Origin: Marinimicrobium hydrolyticum
GTDB taxonomy: Bacteria > Pseudomonadota > Gammaproteobacteria > Pseudomonadales > Cellvibrionaceae
Length of the DNA: 64,000 nt
Direction: 5' to 3'
Assembly: GCF_030848505.1 (NCBI RefSeq)
Contig: NZ_JAVDDU010000011.1
Coordinates: 49,257-113,256, forward strand
The position numbers and the translations under genes were made by a program. The notes below the pieces were generated by a model. The model was given only the letters and a program-made list of their open reading frames with translations, had not been told where the DNA came from and ran no database searches. Shown here piece by piece: positions 8,777 through 17,431 of this stretch (positions are counted from its first letter, which is position 1; the number at the start of each line of letters is the position of its first letter).

Positions 8777-10031
8777 TTTGGAGAAGTGGCAGGAAATCCT
8801 CACCACCCTGAAGCAGCACAAATTGCGCACGGGGCTGACCGCCTTTGGCGTTTTCTGGGGCATTTTCATGTTGGTGATTTTGCTGGGCGCCGGTAAGGGG
8901 TTGGAGAACGGCGCCACCGCCAACTTTGGCGAAGTCTCCAATGTGGTGTTCATTTGGTCCGCGGGCCGGACTCAGACAGCGTACGGCGGTTTAGCCCAGG
9001 GCCGGCGCATTACTTTAAAAACCGAGGACGTGGACCGCATCAAGGAGCGTGTCCCGGAAGTGGAGTTCGCCGGCGGTTTTAATCGCCTCGGTGGCTGGGG
9101 CACCGAGCAATACATTATCCGCGGCGATAACAGTGGGCCTTTTTCGGTGCGCGGATCACACCCCAACATGGCTCATTTGCACTCCCTTGAGGTTACCCAG
9201 GGTCGGTTTATCAACCCGCTCGATTGGGAGGAGCGACGCAAAATTGCCATCATTGGCCGCGGCGTCCAGCACGTACTGTTCGAATCCTGGGAGGATCCCA
9301 TCGGGCAGGACATCAACATTCACGGCGTGAACTTTACCGTGGTGGGCACCTTTAACTCCCGCTCGACCGGCGACAACGCGGCCGACGAAGAGGAGGCCAT
9401 TTACATTCCCAACCGTACCTTGCGCCACACTTTTAACCAAATGGGCTGGATCGGCAATATCACACTGATTCCCAAGCCGGGCGTGCACGCCGCCGATGTG
9501 GAAACCAAAGTCCGAAATCTTTTGCATGAACACCACCGGGTACACCCCAGCGATCGCGGCGTGTTCGGCAGCTGGAACATGCAGGACGCTTATGATCGGG
9601 TGCAGGGCTTGTTCACGGGTATTGCGGTGTTCAGTTGGGTGGTGGCCATAGGCACTATCTTGGCCGGCGCCATCGGCGTCGGCAATATCATGCTCATCGT
9701 GGTAAAAGAGCGGACCCGAGAAATCGGCCTACGCAAAGCGCTGGGGGCGACGCCCGCCTCTATTGTGAGCATGATCGTGCAGGAATCCATACTAATTACC
9801 GCTGTCGCTGGCTATTGCGGGCTGGTGGCGGGGGTATTGTTACTTGAAGGACTCAATGCCTTACTGGTCAGTGCGGGCGTGAGCGGTAGTATCTTCGCGC
9901 AGCCTGAGATCGACTTTACCACCTCCATGGTGGCCGTAGGCCTGTTGGTCCTTGCCGGTTTTCTGGCCGCTCTGTTACCCGCCGTTAAAGCGGCCAGAGT
10001 CAACCCCATTGTCGCCTTGCAGGACGAGTAG
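8766..10031 (+). CDS. MacB-like ABC permease, second paralogue
   Basis: This 421-residue permease has the same plan as its upstream neighbour: an N-terminal helix, a large periplasmic MacB_PCD-type domain and three C-terminal helices, with KERTREIGLRKALGA before the second helix. It starts with GTG inside the end of the previous gene (11-bp overlap), implying translational coupling. The periplasmic domains of the two permeases differ much more than their membrane segments, as expected when two halves of a heterodimer specialise after duplication. Substrate unknown. Confidence 0.9.
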   Translation: MLIDLEKWQEILTTLKQHKLRTGLTAFGVFWGIFMLVILLGAGKGLENGATANFGEVSNVVFIWSAGRTQTAYGGLAQGRRITLKTEDVDRIKERVPEVEFAGGFNRLGGWGTEQYIIRGDNSGPFSVRGSHPNMAHLHSLEVTQGRFINPLDWEERRKIAIIGRGVQHVLFESWEDPIGQDINIHGVNFTVVGTFNSRSTGDNAADEEEAIYIPNRTLRHTFNQMGWIGNITLIPKPGVHAADVETKVRNLLHEHHRVHPSDRGVFGSWNMQDAYDRVQGLFTGIAVFSWVVAIGTILAGAIGVGNIMLIVVKERTREIGLRKALGATPASIVSMIVQESILITAVAGYCGLVAGVLLLEGLNALLVSAGVSGSIFAQPEIDFTTSMVAVGLLVLAGFLAALLPAVKAARVNPIVALQDE

Positions 10032-10058
10032 TCCCCAGATTTATCAACAGGAGTCACC

Positions 10059-11132
10059 ATGAAACGCTTTTTGTCACTAACCGGTGTGGTTTTACTGCTG
10101 GGAACATTTGTCGGTACCACGTGGTTTCTATATCAAAAATCACAGCAGGACCCAGTGGTGTACCAGACCGACACACCTTACGTAACAGACATTGTCACCA
10201 AGACTGTGGCCATTGGTTCGATCAAACCTCGCAGAGAGATCGGCATCAAATCGCAAGTATCCGGCGTGGTGGACGAATTGTTTGTGGAGCCGGGTCATTC
10301 GGTCGAGCGCGGAGATCTGATTGCCCGCATTCGTTTGATCCCGAATATGGAGCACTTGAACCAGGCGCAATCTCAACTGGAAAGCGCCCGCATCAATTTC
10401 CGCAATGCCGAGCGGGAACTGCAACGCCAACAGCGCCTGTTCGCGGACAAGCTGATTTCCGAGTCCGAATACAACCGCTTTATGCTCACCTACGAGCTTC
10501 AGAAGGAAGCCGTAAAGGCGGCCGAGAACAATGTCTCTTTGATCCGCGAAGGCTCCACCACCACAGCCGATCAAACCTCCAACCTGGTGCGCGCCACCGC
10601 GAACGGGATGATTCTCGACGTACCGGTAGAGGAAGGGGTGTTTGTTATCGAATCCAACACCTTCAACGAAGGCACCACCATCGCGAGTATTGCCGACATG
10701 ACGGATTTGATATTTGAAGGCCGTGTGGACGAGTCCGAAGTGGGCAAACTGCGAGAAGGCATGGAGTTGTTGCTCAACATCGGTGCTCTGGACGGGGAGA
10801 GATTTACCGCCGACCTGGAGTACATCTCACCAAAAGGTATCGAGGATCAGGGCACCATCAACTTCGAAATCCGGGCGGCAATAAAGCTCAATCCCGATTT
10901 CTTCCTACGCGCGGGCTACAGCGCCAATGCCGATATCATCCTGGATCAACGGGAGCAAGTACTCGCGATCAACGAGGGCAACCTTCTGTTTATCGAAGGG
11001 GGGACTTACGTCGAAGTGGCGGTTGGGGACCAGCGCTTTGAGCGGCAGCGCGTTCGTACCGGCATCTCTGACGGTATCAATATTGAGATCCTCGACGGTC
11101 TGAGTGAAAACACGGTGATCAAGCGTTTGTAA
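10059..11132 (+). CDS. Periplasmic adaptor (membrane fusion) protein of the MacB-type system
   Basis: A 357-residue HlyD/MacA-type adaptor. An N-terminal signal-anchor (about 4-25) is followed by a lipoyl half-motif with VSGVVDELFVEPG, an alpha-helical hairpin rich in Glu, Arg and Gln (about 100-165), and the returning lipoyl half with ANGMILDVPVEEG. A beta-barrel with EGRVDESEVGKL follows. In MacAB-like pumps this protein bridges the inner-membrane permease to an outer-membrane channel. It is the last gene of the operon, 27 bp after the second permease. No TolC-like gene is adjacent, so a shared channel would be needed. Confidence 0.88.
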   Translation: MKRFLSLTGVVLLLGTFVGTTWFLYQKSQQDPVVYQTDTPYVTDIVTKTVAIGSIKPRREIGIKSQVSGVVDELFVEPGHSVERGDLIARIRLIPNMEHLNQAQSQLESARINFRNAERELQRQQRLFADKLISESEYNRFMLTYELQKEAVKAAENNVSLIREGSTTTADQTSNLVRATANGMILDVPVEEGVFVIESNTFNEGTTIASIADMTDLIFEGRVDESEVGKLREGMELLLNIGALDGERFTADLEYISPKGIEDQGTINFEIRAAIKLNPDFFLRAGYSANADIILDQREQVLAINEGNLLFIEGGTYVEVAVGDQRFERQRVRTGISDGINIEILDGLSENTVIKRL

Positions 11133-11186
11133 CTGTGCGGCCCCATTCGGAGCTTTTACTCCAATAGGCGCGGGGAGCGGCTTGTC

Positions 11187-11215
11187 TTGACAGGCGGTTC
11201 CCCCCTGCCTAGGAT
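11187..11215 (+). promoter_or_regulatory. Sigma-70 promoter of the polyprenyl synthase gene
   Basis: TTGACA (11187-11192), a 17-base spacer and TAGGAT (11210-11215) lie 37 bp before the ATG at 11252. Only one position differs from consensus in the -10 core beyond the usual variation. Confidence 0.75.
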
Positions 11216-11251
11216 GCCAACCCTCAATAAATCGAAGAGCACCGCCATCCC

Positions 11252-12214
11252 ATGCTGCCTTTTCATCAAGTCGTCGCCGACGACTTTACGGCCGTAAACC
11301 AGCGCATCATTACCCAGTTGCACTCAGATGTGCCGCTGGTGGAGGATATCGGCCATTACCTGATAGCGGCCGGCGGGAAGCGGCTGCGGCCCCTCATGGT
11401 GCTTCTGAGCGCCAATGCACTGGGCTATCGCGGGCGCGAGCATGTGGATCTGGCCGTAATCATCGAGTTTATTCACACCGCGACTCTGCTTCATGACGAT
11501 GTGGTGGACACCTCCAATATGCGGCGCGGCCGGCCTACGGCCAACGCTGAATGGGGCAACGCCCCCAGCGTCCTGGTGGGCGATTTTCTGTACTCACGGG
11601 CCTTTCAAATGATGGTCGCGCTCGGCAACATGGACATTATGGCCGTGCTGTCCAACACCACCAATTTGATCGCGGAAGGCGAGGTCCAACAGCTGGTTAA
11701 CGCCAAAGACCCCGCAGTTACCGAGGAAAACTACTTCTCGGTGATCAGGAAGAAAACCGCCATTCTCTTTGATTCCGCCTGCGAAGTCGCCGCCTTACTG
11801 TGCGGCGCCAACGCCCAGCAGCGTGCCGCCATGAGCGCTTACGGCCAAAAAGTGGGCACGGCTTTCCAGTTAGTGGACGATGCGCTGGATTACCGCGGAG
11901 ACGCCGCCGCCCTGGGTAAGAATCTGGGTGATGATCTGGCAGAAGGCAAACCAACCTTGCCCCTGATCCACGCGATGCGCCAAGGCAGCCCGGCCGAATC
12001 CGAACTGATCGCTAATGCCATTCGCAATGGCGACGCCAGCCAATTAAAGACCATTGTGTCCATCGTGGAAGCAAGCGGAGCCATGGACTACACATTGGAA
12101 TGTGCTCGGCAAGAAGTCAGCGCCGCTTTGGAGCAATTGCAACAGCTCCCGGACAATGAATACACCCAGGCGATGGCTACCTTAGCCAAATTCTCCCTGG
12201 AGCGCAGCTATTGA
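11252..12214 (+). CDS. ispB: Octaprenyl (polyprenyl) diphosphate synthase
   Basis: A 320-residue trans-prenyltransferase that extends farnesyl diphosphate with isopentenyl diphosphate to make the ubiquinone side chain. The first aspartate-rich motif is in LLHDDVVDTSNMRRG and the second in LVDDALDYRG, both binding Mg-diphosphate. GGKRLRPLM near residue 42 is the substrate-binding segment of the family. Length matches E. coli IspB (323). It has its own promoter and is followed by fabA, so membrane lipid and quinone genes are side by side. Product chain length cannot be read directly; octaprenyl is by similarity. Confidence 0.88.
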   Translation: MLPFHQVVADDFTAVNQRIITQLHSDVPLVEDIGHYLIAAGGKRLRPLMVLLSANALGYRGREHVDLAVIIEFIHTATLLHDDVVDTSNMRRGRPTANAEWGNAPSVLVGDFLYSRAFQMMVALGNMDIMAVLSNTTNLIAEGEVQQLVNAKDPAVTEENYFSVIRKKTAILFDSACEVAALLCGANAQQRAAMSAYGQKVGTAFQLVDDALDYRGDAAALGKNLGDDLAEGKPTLPLIHAMRQGSPAESELIANAIRNGDASQLKTIVSIVEASGAMDYTLECARQEVSAALEQLQQLPDNEYTQAMATLAKFSLERSY

Positions 12215-12239
12215 CCCTTGATTCCCTCTCAACCCTAGC

Positions 12240-12267
12240 TAGACAAGCGCCCCACAGCAGGTAGAAT
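12240..12267 (+). promoter_or_regulatory. Probable promoter of fabA
   Basis: TAGACA (12240-12245) and TAGAAT (12262-12267) are separated by 16 bases, 57 bp before the fabA ATG. The -10 is good and the -35 moderate. Confidence 0.55.
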
Positions 12268-12323
12268 GGCCCCCTTTGCCATCTCTCACTGGCCAACGAG
12301 CGCAACACAACAGAGTTAACACT

Positions 12324-12848
12324 ATGAGTTCCTTTGTCCCCAAGAACGCCTACAGCCGCGAAGAATTGCTGGAATGCGGCCATGGCCGCCTCTTTGGCCC
12401 CGGCAACGCTCAGTTGCCCGTGCCCAACATGCTTATGCTGGACCGAATTGTTCACATCAGTGAGGACGGCGGAGAATACAGCAAGGGCGAGATTATCGCC
12501 GAGTTGGATATTACTCCGGACCTGTGGTTTTTTGATTGCCACTTCCCCGGCGATCCAGTAATGCCAGGCTGCTTGGGGCTGGATGCCATGTGGCAGTTGG
12601 TCGGTTTTTACCTAGGTTGGCGCGGAAATCCTGGCCGAGGACGTGCTCTTGGCTGCGGAGATGTGAAATTTACCGGGCAAATCCTGCCCAGCGCGAGCAA
12701 GGTTAGCTACCATATCAACCTGAAGCGGGTTATCGAGCGCAAGCTGATCATGGGCATCGCCGATGGCCGGGTGTCCGTTGACGGGAAAGATATCTATTTC
12801 GCCAACGATTTGCGGGTAGGACTGTTCCAAAATACGGATAGTTTTTAA
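12324..12848 (+). CDS. fabA: 3-hydroxydecanoyl-ACP dehydratase/isomerase FabA
   Basis: The 174-residue enzyme dehydrates 3-hydroxydecanoyl-ACP and isomerises trans-2- to cis-3-decenoyl-ACP, the branch point to unsaturated fatty acids. Catalytic His-73 in [12 protein letters not shown] and Asp-87 in LGLDAMWQ match E. coli His-70 and Asp-84 within the usual offset. Length matches E. coli (172). ATG at 12324 gives the canonical start [10 protein letters not shown]; a further upstream ATG would add 16 unrelated residues. With fabB directly downstream it forms the anaerobic unsaturated fatty acid pair. Confidence 0.95.
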   Translation: MSSFVPKNAYSREELLECGHGRLFGPGNAQLPVPNMLMLDRIVHISEDGGEYSKGEIIAELDITPDLWFFDCHFPGDPVMPGCLGLDAMWQLVGFYLGWRGNPGRGRALGCGDVKFTGQILPSASKVSYHINLKRVIERKLIMGIADGRVSVDGKDIYFANDLRVGLFQNTDSF

Positions 12849-12929
12849 CCAATGAGCCGGTGCTCTGCATCTTGGAGCACAGCCGCCATCGGCGGGCGAA
12901 AGCGGTTCAGCTAGCGCCATGATTGCTGC

Positions 12930-12991
12930 TTGATCGGTGCCGTTGTGTGGCATAATAGTCACCTGAAGAATAAAACAGAGTCAGGCTCTGT
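12930..12991 (+). promoter_or_regulatory. fabB promoter with downstream inverted repeat
   Basis: TTGATC (12930-12935), 17 bases and TAATAG (12953-12958) make a good sigma-70 promoter. Just past the expected start site is a perfect inverted repeat, ACAGAG at 12975-12980 and CTCTGT at 12986-12991 with a 5-base spacer. It could be an operator or a short leader hairpin. So fabB can be made independently of fabA. Confidence 0.65.
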
Positions 12992-13013
12992 CATGAGATA
13001 TAAGAGGTAGCCT

Positions 13014-14228
13014 ATGAAACGTGTTGTAGTTACCGGCATGGGCATTGTGTCCTGTTTGGGAAATGATACATCGTCGGTATTGGAAGCACTGCGCAGCGGC
13101 CGCTCAGGCATTAAGTTTCAGGAAGCGTACCAAGAAATGGGATTTCGCAGCCACGTCGCAGGGTCTGTGGATATCGACCTGAAAGAGTGTATTGATCGCA
13201 AGATATTGCGCTTTATGGGCGACGCAGCCGCGTTTTCGTACATTTCCATGGAACAGGCGATCGCGGACGCTGGCCTGGACGAATCATTGGTATCCAATGA
13301 GCGCACCGGCATCATCATGGGCTCCGGTGGCGCCTCCTCCAAGAACCTGGTGGAAGCCTCAGACATCCTTCGGGAAAAAGGCTTGAAGCGCGTGGGGCCT
13401 TACCGGGTCACTCAAACCATGGGAAGCACCACCTCAGCCTGCTTGGCTACACCTTTCAAGATTCGCGGACTCAACTATTCCATCTCTTCGGCGTGTGCGA
13501 CCAGCGCGCACTGTATTGGCAGTGCGATGGAGCAGATTCAGCTGGGCAAGCAGGACATCGTTTTCGCCGGCGGCGGTGAAGAGGAGCACTGGACCCTAAC
13601 GTGCTTGTTCGACGCCATGGGTGCCCTCTCTACCAAATACAATGACACCCCGGAAAAGGCTTCTCGCGCCTACGACGCCCAGCGTGACGGCTTCGTCATC
13701 GCCGGTGGTGGCGGTTGCTTGGTACTGGAAGAGTTGGAACACGCCAAAGCACGCGGCGCAAAAATTTACGCAGAAGTTGTCGGTTACGGCGCCAACTCCG
13801 ATGGCTACGATATGGTCGCACCCTCCGGCGAAGGTGCTGTGCGCTGCATGCAACAAGCATTGGCCACCACGCAAGGCGATGTCGACTACATCAACGCCCA
13901 CGGCACCAGCACCCCCGTTGGGGACTTGGCTGAACTCAAGGCCGTTCGCGCCACATTTGGCGACAAAATTCCGCCCATCAGCTCCACCAAATCTCTTACC
14001 GGCCACTCCCTAGGGGCCACTGGCGTTCAGGAAGCGATTTATTCATTGCTGATGATGCAGAACAACTTCATCTGTGCTTCAGCGAATGTCGATGAGCTCG
14101 ATAGTGAGGCTGCGGATGTCCCCATCGTTACTGAACGACGGGACAATGTGCGTCTGGAGCGAGTGATGTCCAATAGCTTCGGATTTGGCGGCACCAACGC
14201 TTGCCTGGTGTTCCAACGCCTGGATTAA
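13014..14228 (+). CDS. fabB: 3-oxoacyl-ACP synthase I FabB
   Basis: A 404-residue condensing enzyme that elongates acyl-ACPs and is required for cis-unsaturated chains made by FabA. The catalytic triad is visible: Cys-161 in [10 protein letters not shown], His in [11 protein letters not shown] and His in [13 protein letters not shown], together with the C-terminal glycine-rich loop SFGFGGTNA. Length matches E. coli FabB (406). It lies 165 bp downstream of fabA with its own promoter. Convergent with the RmlD-like gene; no strong U-run terminator was seen between them. Confidence 0.95.
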   Translation: MKRVVVTGMGIVSCLGNDTSSVLEALRSGRSGIKFQEAYQEMGFRSHVAGSVDIDLKECIDRKILRFMGDAAAFSYISMEQAIADAGLDESLVSNERTGIIMGSGGASSKNLVEASDILREKGLKRVGPYRVTQTMGSTTSACLATPFKIRGLNYSISSACATSAHCIGSAMEQIQLGKQDIVFAGGGEEEHWTLTCLFDAMGALSTKYNDTPEKASRAYDAQRDGFVIAGGGGCLVLEELEHAKARGAKIYAEVVGYGANSDGYDMVAPSGEGAVRCMQQALATTQGDVDYINAHGTSTPVGDLAELKAVRATFGDKIPPISSTKSLTGHSLGATGVQEAIYSLLMMQNNFICASANVDELDSEAADVPIVTERRDNVRLERVMSNSFGFGGTNACLVFQRLD

Positions 14229-14302
14229 ACCTGTCGCCGGTGTCCCGCGCCTCCCGCAAGCCGGGGGGCGGCGGATCAACCCCTCTGAGAATGAGCCGCT
14301 AA

Positions 14303-15181
14303 TCAGCGGCTCTGCTCATGGTGCCATTGCTTAATCAGCGGCACCAGGCTGGGGCGCCAGGAACGCGCCTGAATGCCGAAGTTATCCCGGGCTTTATGGC
14401 AGCTCAGTACTGCACTGACCGGCTCAGTCTCAGGTAACTGATCAATACGCTCTACACTTGGCGGCTCCGCCAAAAAGTCCAACTGCTGTAGACTGTGTAT
14501 CACTTGCTCGGCAAATTCTGCGTGGGTACAGGCATCACTGCTGCAATAGTGCATCACGCCCCAATTCTCAGCGCCGCAACAAATTTGTTTCGCCATCGCG
14601 ACGGCTACCCGTGCCGCATCCGAGAAAGCTGTGGGAGCACCGCGCAGGCGAGTGTTCACCTGGACCGGTTCGCCACTCATAAGCTGCTTGAGTAAGCGCG
14701 TCAGCGGATTGTCCCCATAACTCCCCAGCACCCAGCTCAAGCGCAGGACGATATGCCGCGGCAACAGCTGCAAAGCCTGCTCCGCCGCCAGGAAACTTTG
14801 CCCCGCGTCACTATTCGGTACCGGTGCATCCTTCTCACTGTGACGACTTTTGTTGTCACAGCCAAATACCCGATAACTGGAAAAATGAATGAGGGGCACG
14901 GCACCGGGCTGGCAGGCCGCCGCCAGATTTGCGGCCGCCTTAGGCAGGAGCTCGAGTTGATCGGGTCGCGGGTCCACCGCCCAGCCCAGGGTATTGATGA
15001 CTATATCGGGCTTCAATGTATGGATGTAGTCGGCCACCGCCCCGGCCTGAGTCCAGTCCAGAGCGTTTGCAGAGGATACCACGAGATTGAACGACTCTCG
15101 CTCGAGCTCGTGTTCAAGCGCGGGACCCAGGGCGTTGGTAGCGTCAGTCAACAGTAGTTTCAAGGAAAAAACCGATTCCAA
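14303..15181 (-). CDS. RmlD-like extended SDR protein with altered catalytic residues
   Basis: A 292-residue protein of the dTDP-4-dehydrorhamnose reductase-like fold (compare VINTLGWAVD, IHFSSYRVFG and LRLSWVLG with RmlD segments). The usual nucleotide motif GxxGxxG is degraded to TDATNALG. The catalytic YxxxK is not found: where RmlD has YG-x-SKLAGE this protein reads AGQSFLAAE, so Tyr becomes Ala and Lys becomes Phe. It is therefore unlikely to be a standard reductase and may be a binding or regulatory protein. The start is uncertain (TTG at 15181; TTG six codons later also fits). A hairpin AGCCGCT/AGCGGCT spans its stop codon. It follows ssb after 36 bp. Confidence 0.75.
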   Translation of the reverse strand: MESVFSLKLLLTDATNALGPALEHELERESFNLVVSSANALDWTQAGAVADYIHTLKPDIVINTLGWAVDPRPDQLELLPKAAANLAAACQPGAVPLIHFSSYRVFGCDNKSRHSEKDAPVPNSDAGQSFLAAEQALQLLPRHIVLRLSWVLGSYGDNPLTRLLKQLMSGEPVQVNTRLRGAPTAFSDAARVAVAMAKQICCGAENWGVMHYCSSDACTHAEFAEQVIHSLQQLDFLAEPPSVERIDQLPETEPVSAVLSCHKARDNFGIQARSWRPSLVPLIKQWHHEQSR

Positions 15182-15217
15182 ATGCAGTGGTCTATAGAGG
15201 CTGCCTGCCGCTCCGGG

Positions 15218-15727
15218 TTAAAACGGGATGTCGTCATCAAAGCTATCAAAACCGCCAGCTGGCGGCTGAGGCTGTTGAGACTGCTGTTGCTGTTGCGGCT
15301 GTTGCTGACGCGGCTGGCCTTGCCCTTGGTTTGCACTTTGAGGCTGAGGCGCTGATTGGTCGTAATTGCCATAGCCAGCGCTTTCGCCACCGCGGCTGTC
15401 GAGCATCTGCATCTCGCTCGCGACGATCTCAGTGGTGTAACGGTCTTGGCCATCCTGCCCCTGCCATTTGCGGGTGCGCAGTGAGCCCTCAACATACACC
15501 TTGCTGCCTTTCTTGAGATACTCGCCGGCAATTTCCGCAAGGCGGTTGAAAAACACCACGCGATGCCATTCGGTACGCTCTTGTGGCTGGCCAGTTTGTT
15601 TATCTTTCCACGTTTCCGACGTCGCCAGATTGACGTTGGTTACCGCACCCCCCGAGGGCATGTAGCGGGTCTCCGGGTCCTGCCCCAGATTACCGATAAG
15701 AATTACCTTGTTAATACCCCGAGCCAT
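15218..15727 (-). CDS. ssb: Single-stranded DNA-binding protein
   Basis: The 169-residue SSB coats single-stranded DNA in replication and repair. An N-terminal OB fold (1-110) begins [19 protein letters not shown] and includes [10 protein letters not shown] glutamine/glycine-rich flexible linker (about 115-158) follows, then the acidic tip DDDIPF that recruits partner proteins. ATG at 15727 has GGAGG eight bases upstream. A -10 TATAAC with TTCGTT 16 bases before it lies about 55 bp upstream. No LexA box was seen. The neighbourhood ssb, yajR-like transporter, uvrA is the Pseudomonas order. Confidence 0.96.
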   Translation of the reverse strand: MARGINKVILIGNLGQDPETRYMPSGGAVTNVNLATSETWKDKQTGQPQERTEWHRVVFFNRLAEIAGEYLKKGSKVYVEGSLRTRKWQGQDGQDRYTTEIVASEMQMLDSRGGESAGYGNYDQSAPQPQSANQGQGQPRQQQPQQQQQSQQPQPPAGGFDSFDDDIPF

Positions 15728-15884
15728 AGCAATTTCCTCCATCTCCAGCCATTCATTAGGCGGCTGGCAAGTTATAATAATGGGCCTTTCTAAACGAACG
15801 CGGCGAGTCTAATTTGGAGCAGGTGAACCTATATACCCTAAACGCCGATCAATGCACCAGCTTACACCAGCTGAGCCTCAGAGC

Positions 15885-17267
15885 CTAGCGGACAGCTTCA
15901 CTGGGGATCAAACTGGCAACCACTTGGTCGAGCTGGGAGCGGTCCAGCTCGCGGGGATCGACCTTCAGATAAGCCGTACCCTCAGCGGGGATGACCACCA
16001 CTTCTACCACCCCTGGTTGATCTCTGAGTCGTTCGGATAACACCTCCACGGGTTGCCCCTGCAAAGGGATTAACAAACTGGCGAGAAAGCGCGGTGGGCG
16101 CATAAACAACGCCACCAGCCACCACAGCAATGCCAACCCGGCGCACACCGTCAAGACCGCAGCAATGTCCCAGTTCTGCCACAACCAGCCACCCATAACA
16201 CCGCCCGCAAACGCTCCCGCGAATTGGCAGGTGGAATAGATCCCAGTGGCCGTCCCCTTACCCCCAGCGGGAGCGATTTTACTCACCAGAGACGGCAAAG
16301 TGGCTTCCAGCAGATTGAAGGCCATGAAAAAGCCAAACAGTGCCAGTAGCGTCAACGGTAGGCTGGTTCCCGCGCCCAGAAGGGAGAGTACCGCCAGCCC
16401 TAACAGGGCAATCGCACCCAAAAATACTGGCTTCATCTTACGGCGCCGCTCGGCGACGATAATAAACGGGAGCATGGCAATAAAGGCACCTACCAACAGG
16501 GGCAAGTACACCAACCAGTGCCGCTCCCGCGTCAGCCCCAAGTCCTGCTCAAGCATCTGAGGGACGACTATGAAGCTTGCCATGAGTACCAGGTGCAATA
16601 CGAAAATGCCCAGATTTAAACGCATCAGTTCCGGGTTTTTTAAGGTGCTCACAAGCAGTGCGGGTACAGCTCCAGATTCGTAACGGGGTCGAGCTCTAGC
16701 GGGGCTCGGCACCACCTGCCAGACCAGGTAGATCCCCACCAGCCCGAGAGCGGCGGTAACCCAGAAAATAGCGGCCATCCCCCCCCAAGCTGCCAACAGT
16801 GGGCCGAGCACCAACGCCAAGGAAAAGGATGCACCAATTGACGCGCCGATTACCGCCATGGCTTTGGTTCGGTTTTCATCCGCCGTCAGGTCGGCCAGCA
16901 AAGCCATGACCGCTGCTGCAATGGCGCCAGCTCCCTGCAGGATACGACCCGCGATCAACTCCGCCATGGTGTCAGCCTGTGCCGCCAACATACTCCCCAA
17001 AGTGAAGATCAATAAGCCAGCAATAATTACCGGCTTGCGCCCGATACGGTCAGAAAGCACGCCAAAAGGAATCTGCAACAGTGCCTGACTGAACCCATAG
17101 GCACCCAAGGCGACGCCGAGCAAGAACGGGCTGCTGCCGCTGTAGTCATCACCGTAAAGCGCCAGCACGGGCAACACCATGAATAGGCCCAGCATGCGGA
17201 ACGCATAGAGCGACGCCAGGGAGGCCACAACACGGCGTTCAAAGGGGGCGTTGGCGACAAATTGCAC
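15885..17267 (-). CDS. yajR: MFS transporter with C-terminal YAM domain (YajR-like)
   Basis: About 460 residues: twelve predicted helices of a drug/proton antiporter-type MFS protein, then an 80-residue soluble C-terminal domain. LSDRIGRKPVI is the loop 2-3 signature and VMALLADLTADENRTKAMA matches E. coli YajR closely. The tail, containing VVEVVVIPAEGTAYLKVDP, corresponds to the ferredoxin-like YAM domain of YajR. GTG at 17267 is preferred because AGGAG lies upstream and the protein then matches family length (454); an ATG further up at 17372 would add residues overlapping the uvrA promoter area. Transported substrate unknown. Confidence 0.85.
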   Translation of the reverse strand: MQFVANAPFERRVVASLASLYAFRMLGLFMVLPVLALYGDDYSGSSPFLLGVALGAYGFSQALLQIPFGVLSDRIGRKPVIIAGLLIFTLGSMLAAQADTMAELIAGRILQGAGAIAAAVMALLADLTADENRTKAMAVIGASIGASFSLALVLGPLLAAWGGMAAIFWVTAALGLVGIYLVWQVVPSPARARPRYESGAVPALLVSTLKNPELMRLNLGIFVLHLVLMASFIVVPQMLEQDLGLTRERHWLVYLPLLVGAFIAMLPFIIVAERRRKMKPVFLGAIALLGLAVLSLLGAGTSLPLTLLALFGFFMAFNLLEATLPSLVSKIAPAGGKGTATGIYSTCQFAGAFAGGVMGGWLWQNWDIAAVLTVCAGLALLWWLVALFMRPPRFLASLLIPLQGQPVEVLSERLRDQPGVVEVVVIPAEGTAYLKVDPRELDRSQLDQVVASLIPSEAVR

Positions 17268-17396
17268 GACTCGGGCGACTCCTGAGTGTTCTTTATAAAC
17301 GGAGGCGGATTCTACCACAGCAGTCGCACCGATCATCCCACCGCGCGCTTTAAACCGACAACGACATTCCACCTCTCAGAGCTTGCCGGTTGTGCG

Positions 17397-17402
17397 TATA
17401 AT
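17397..17402 (+). promoter_or_regulatory. -10 element of uvrA
   Basis: A perfect TATAAT lies 29 bp before the uvrA ATG. No good -35 was found at 16-18 bases, and no CTGT-N8-ACAG LexA box was seen between the two divergent genes. Confidence 0.5.
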
Positions 17403-17431
17403 GGTGAGTTTTGCTGTCTGGGTGTTAGTGA

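Noticed and set aside
15728..15884. Inverted repeat CAGCT/AGCTG between ssb and the MFS gene as an operator
   Set aside because: Only five bases per arm and many overlapping partial repeats; not above chance by eye.
17268..17431. Possible SOS box for uvrA
   Set aside because: No CTGT-N8-ACAG match was seen on either strand between the yajR-like gene and uvrA.
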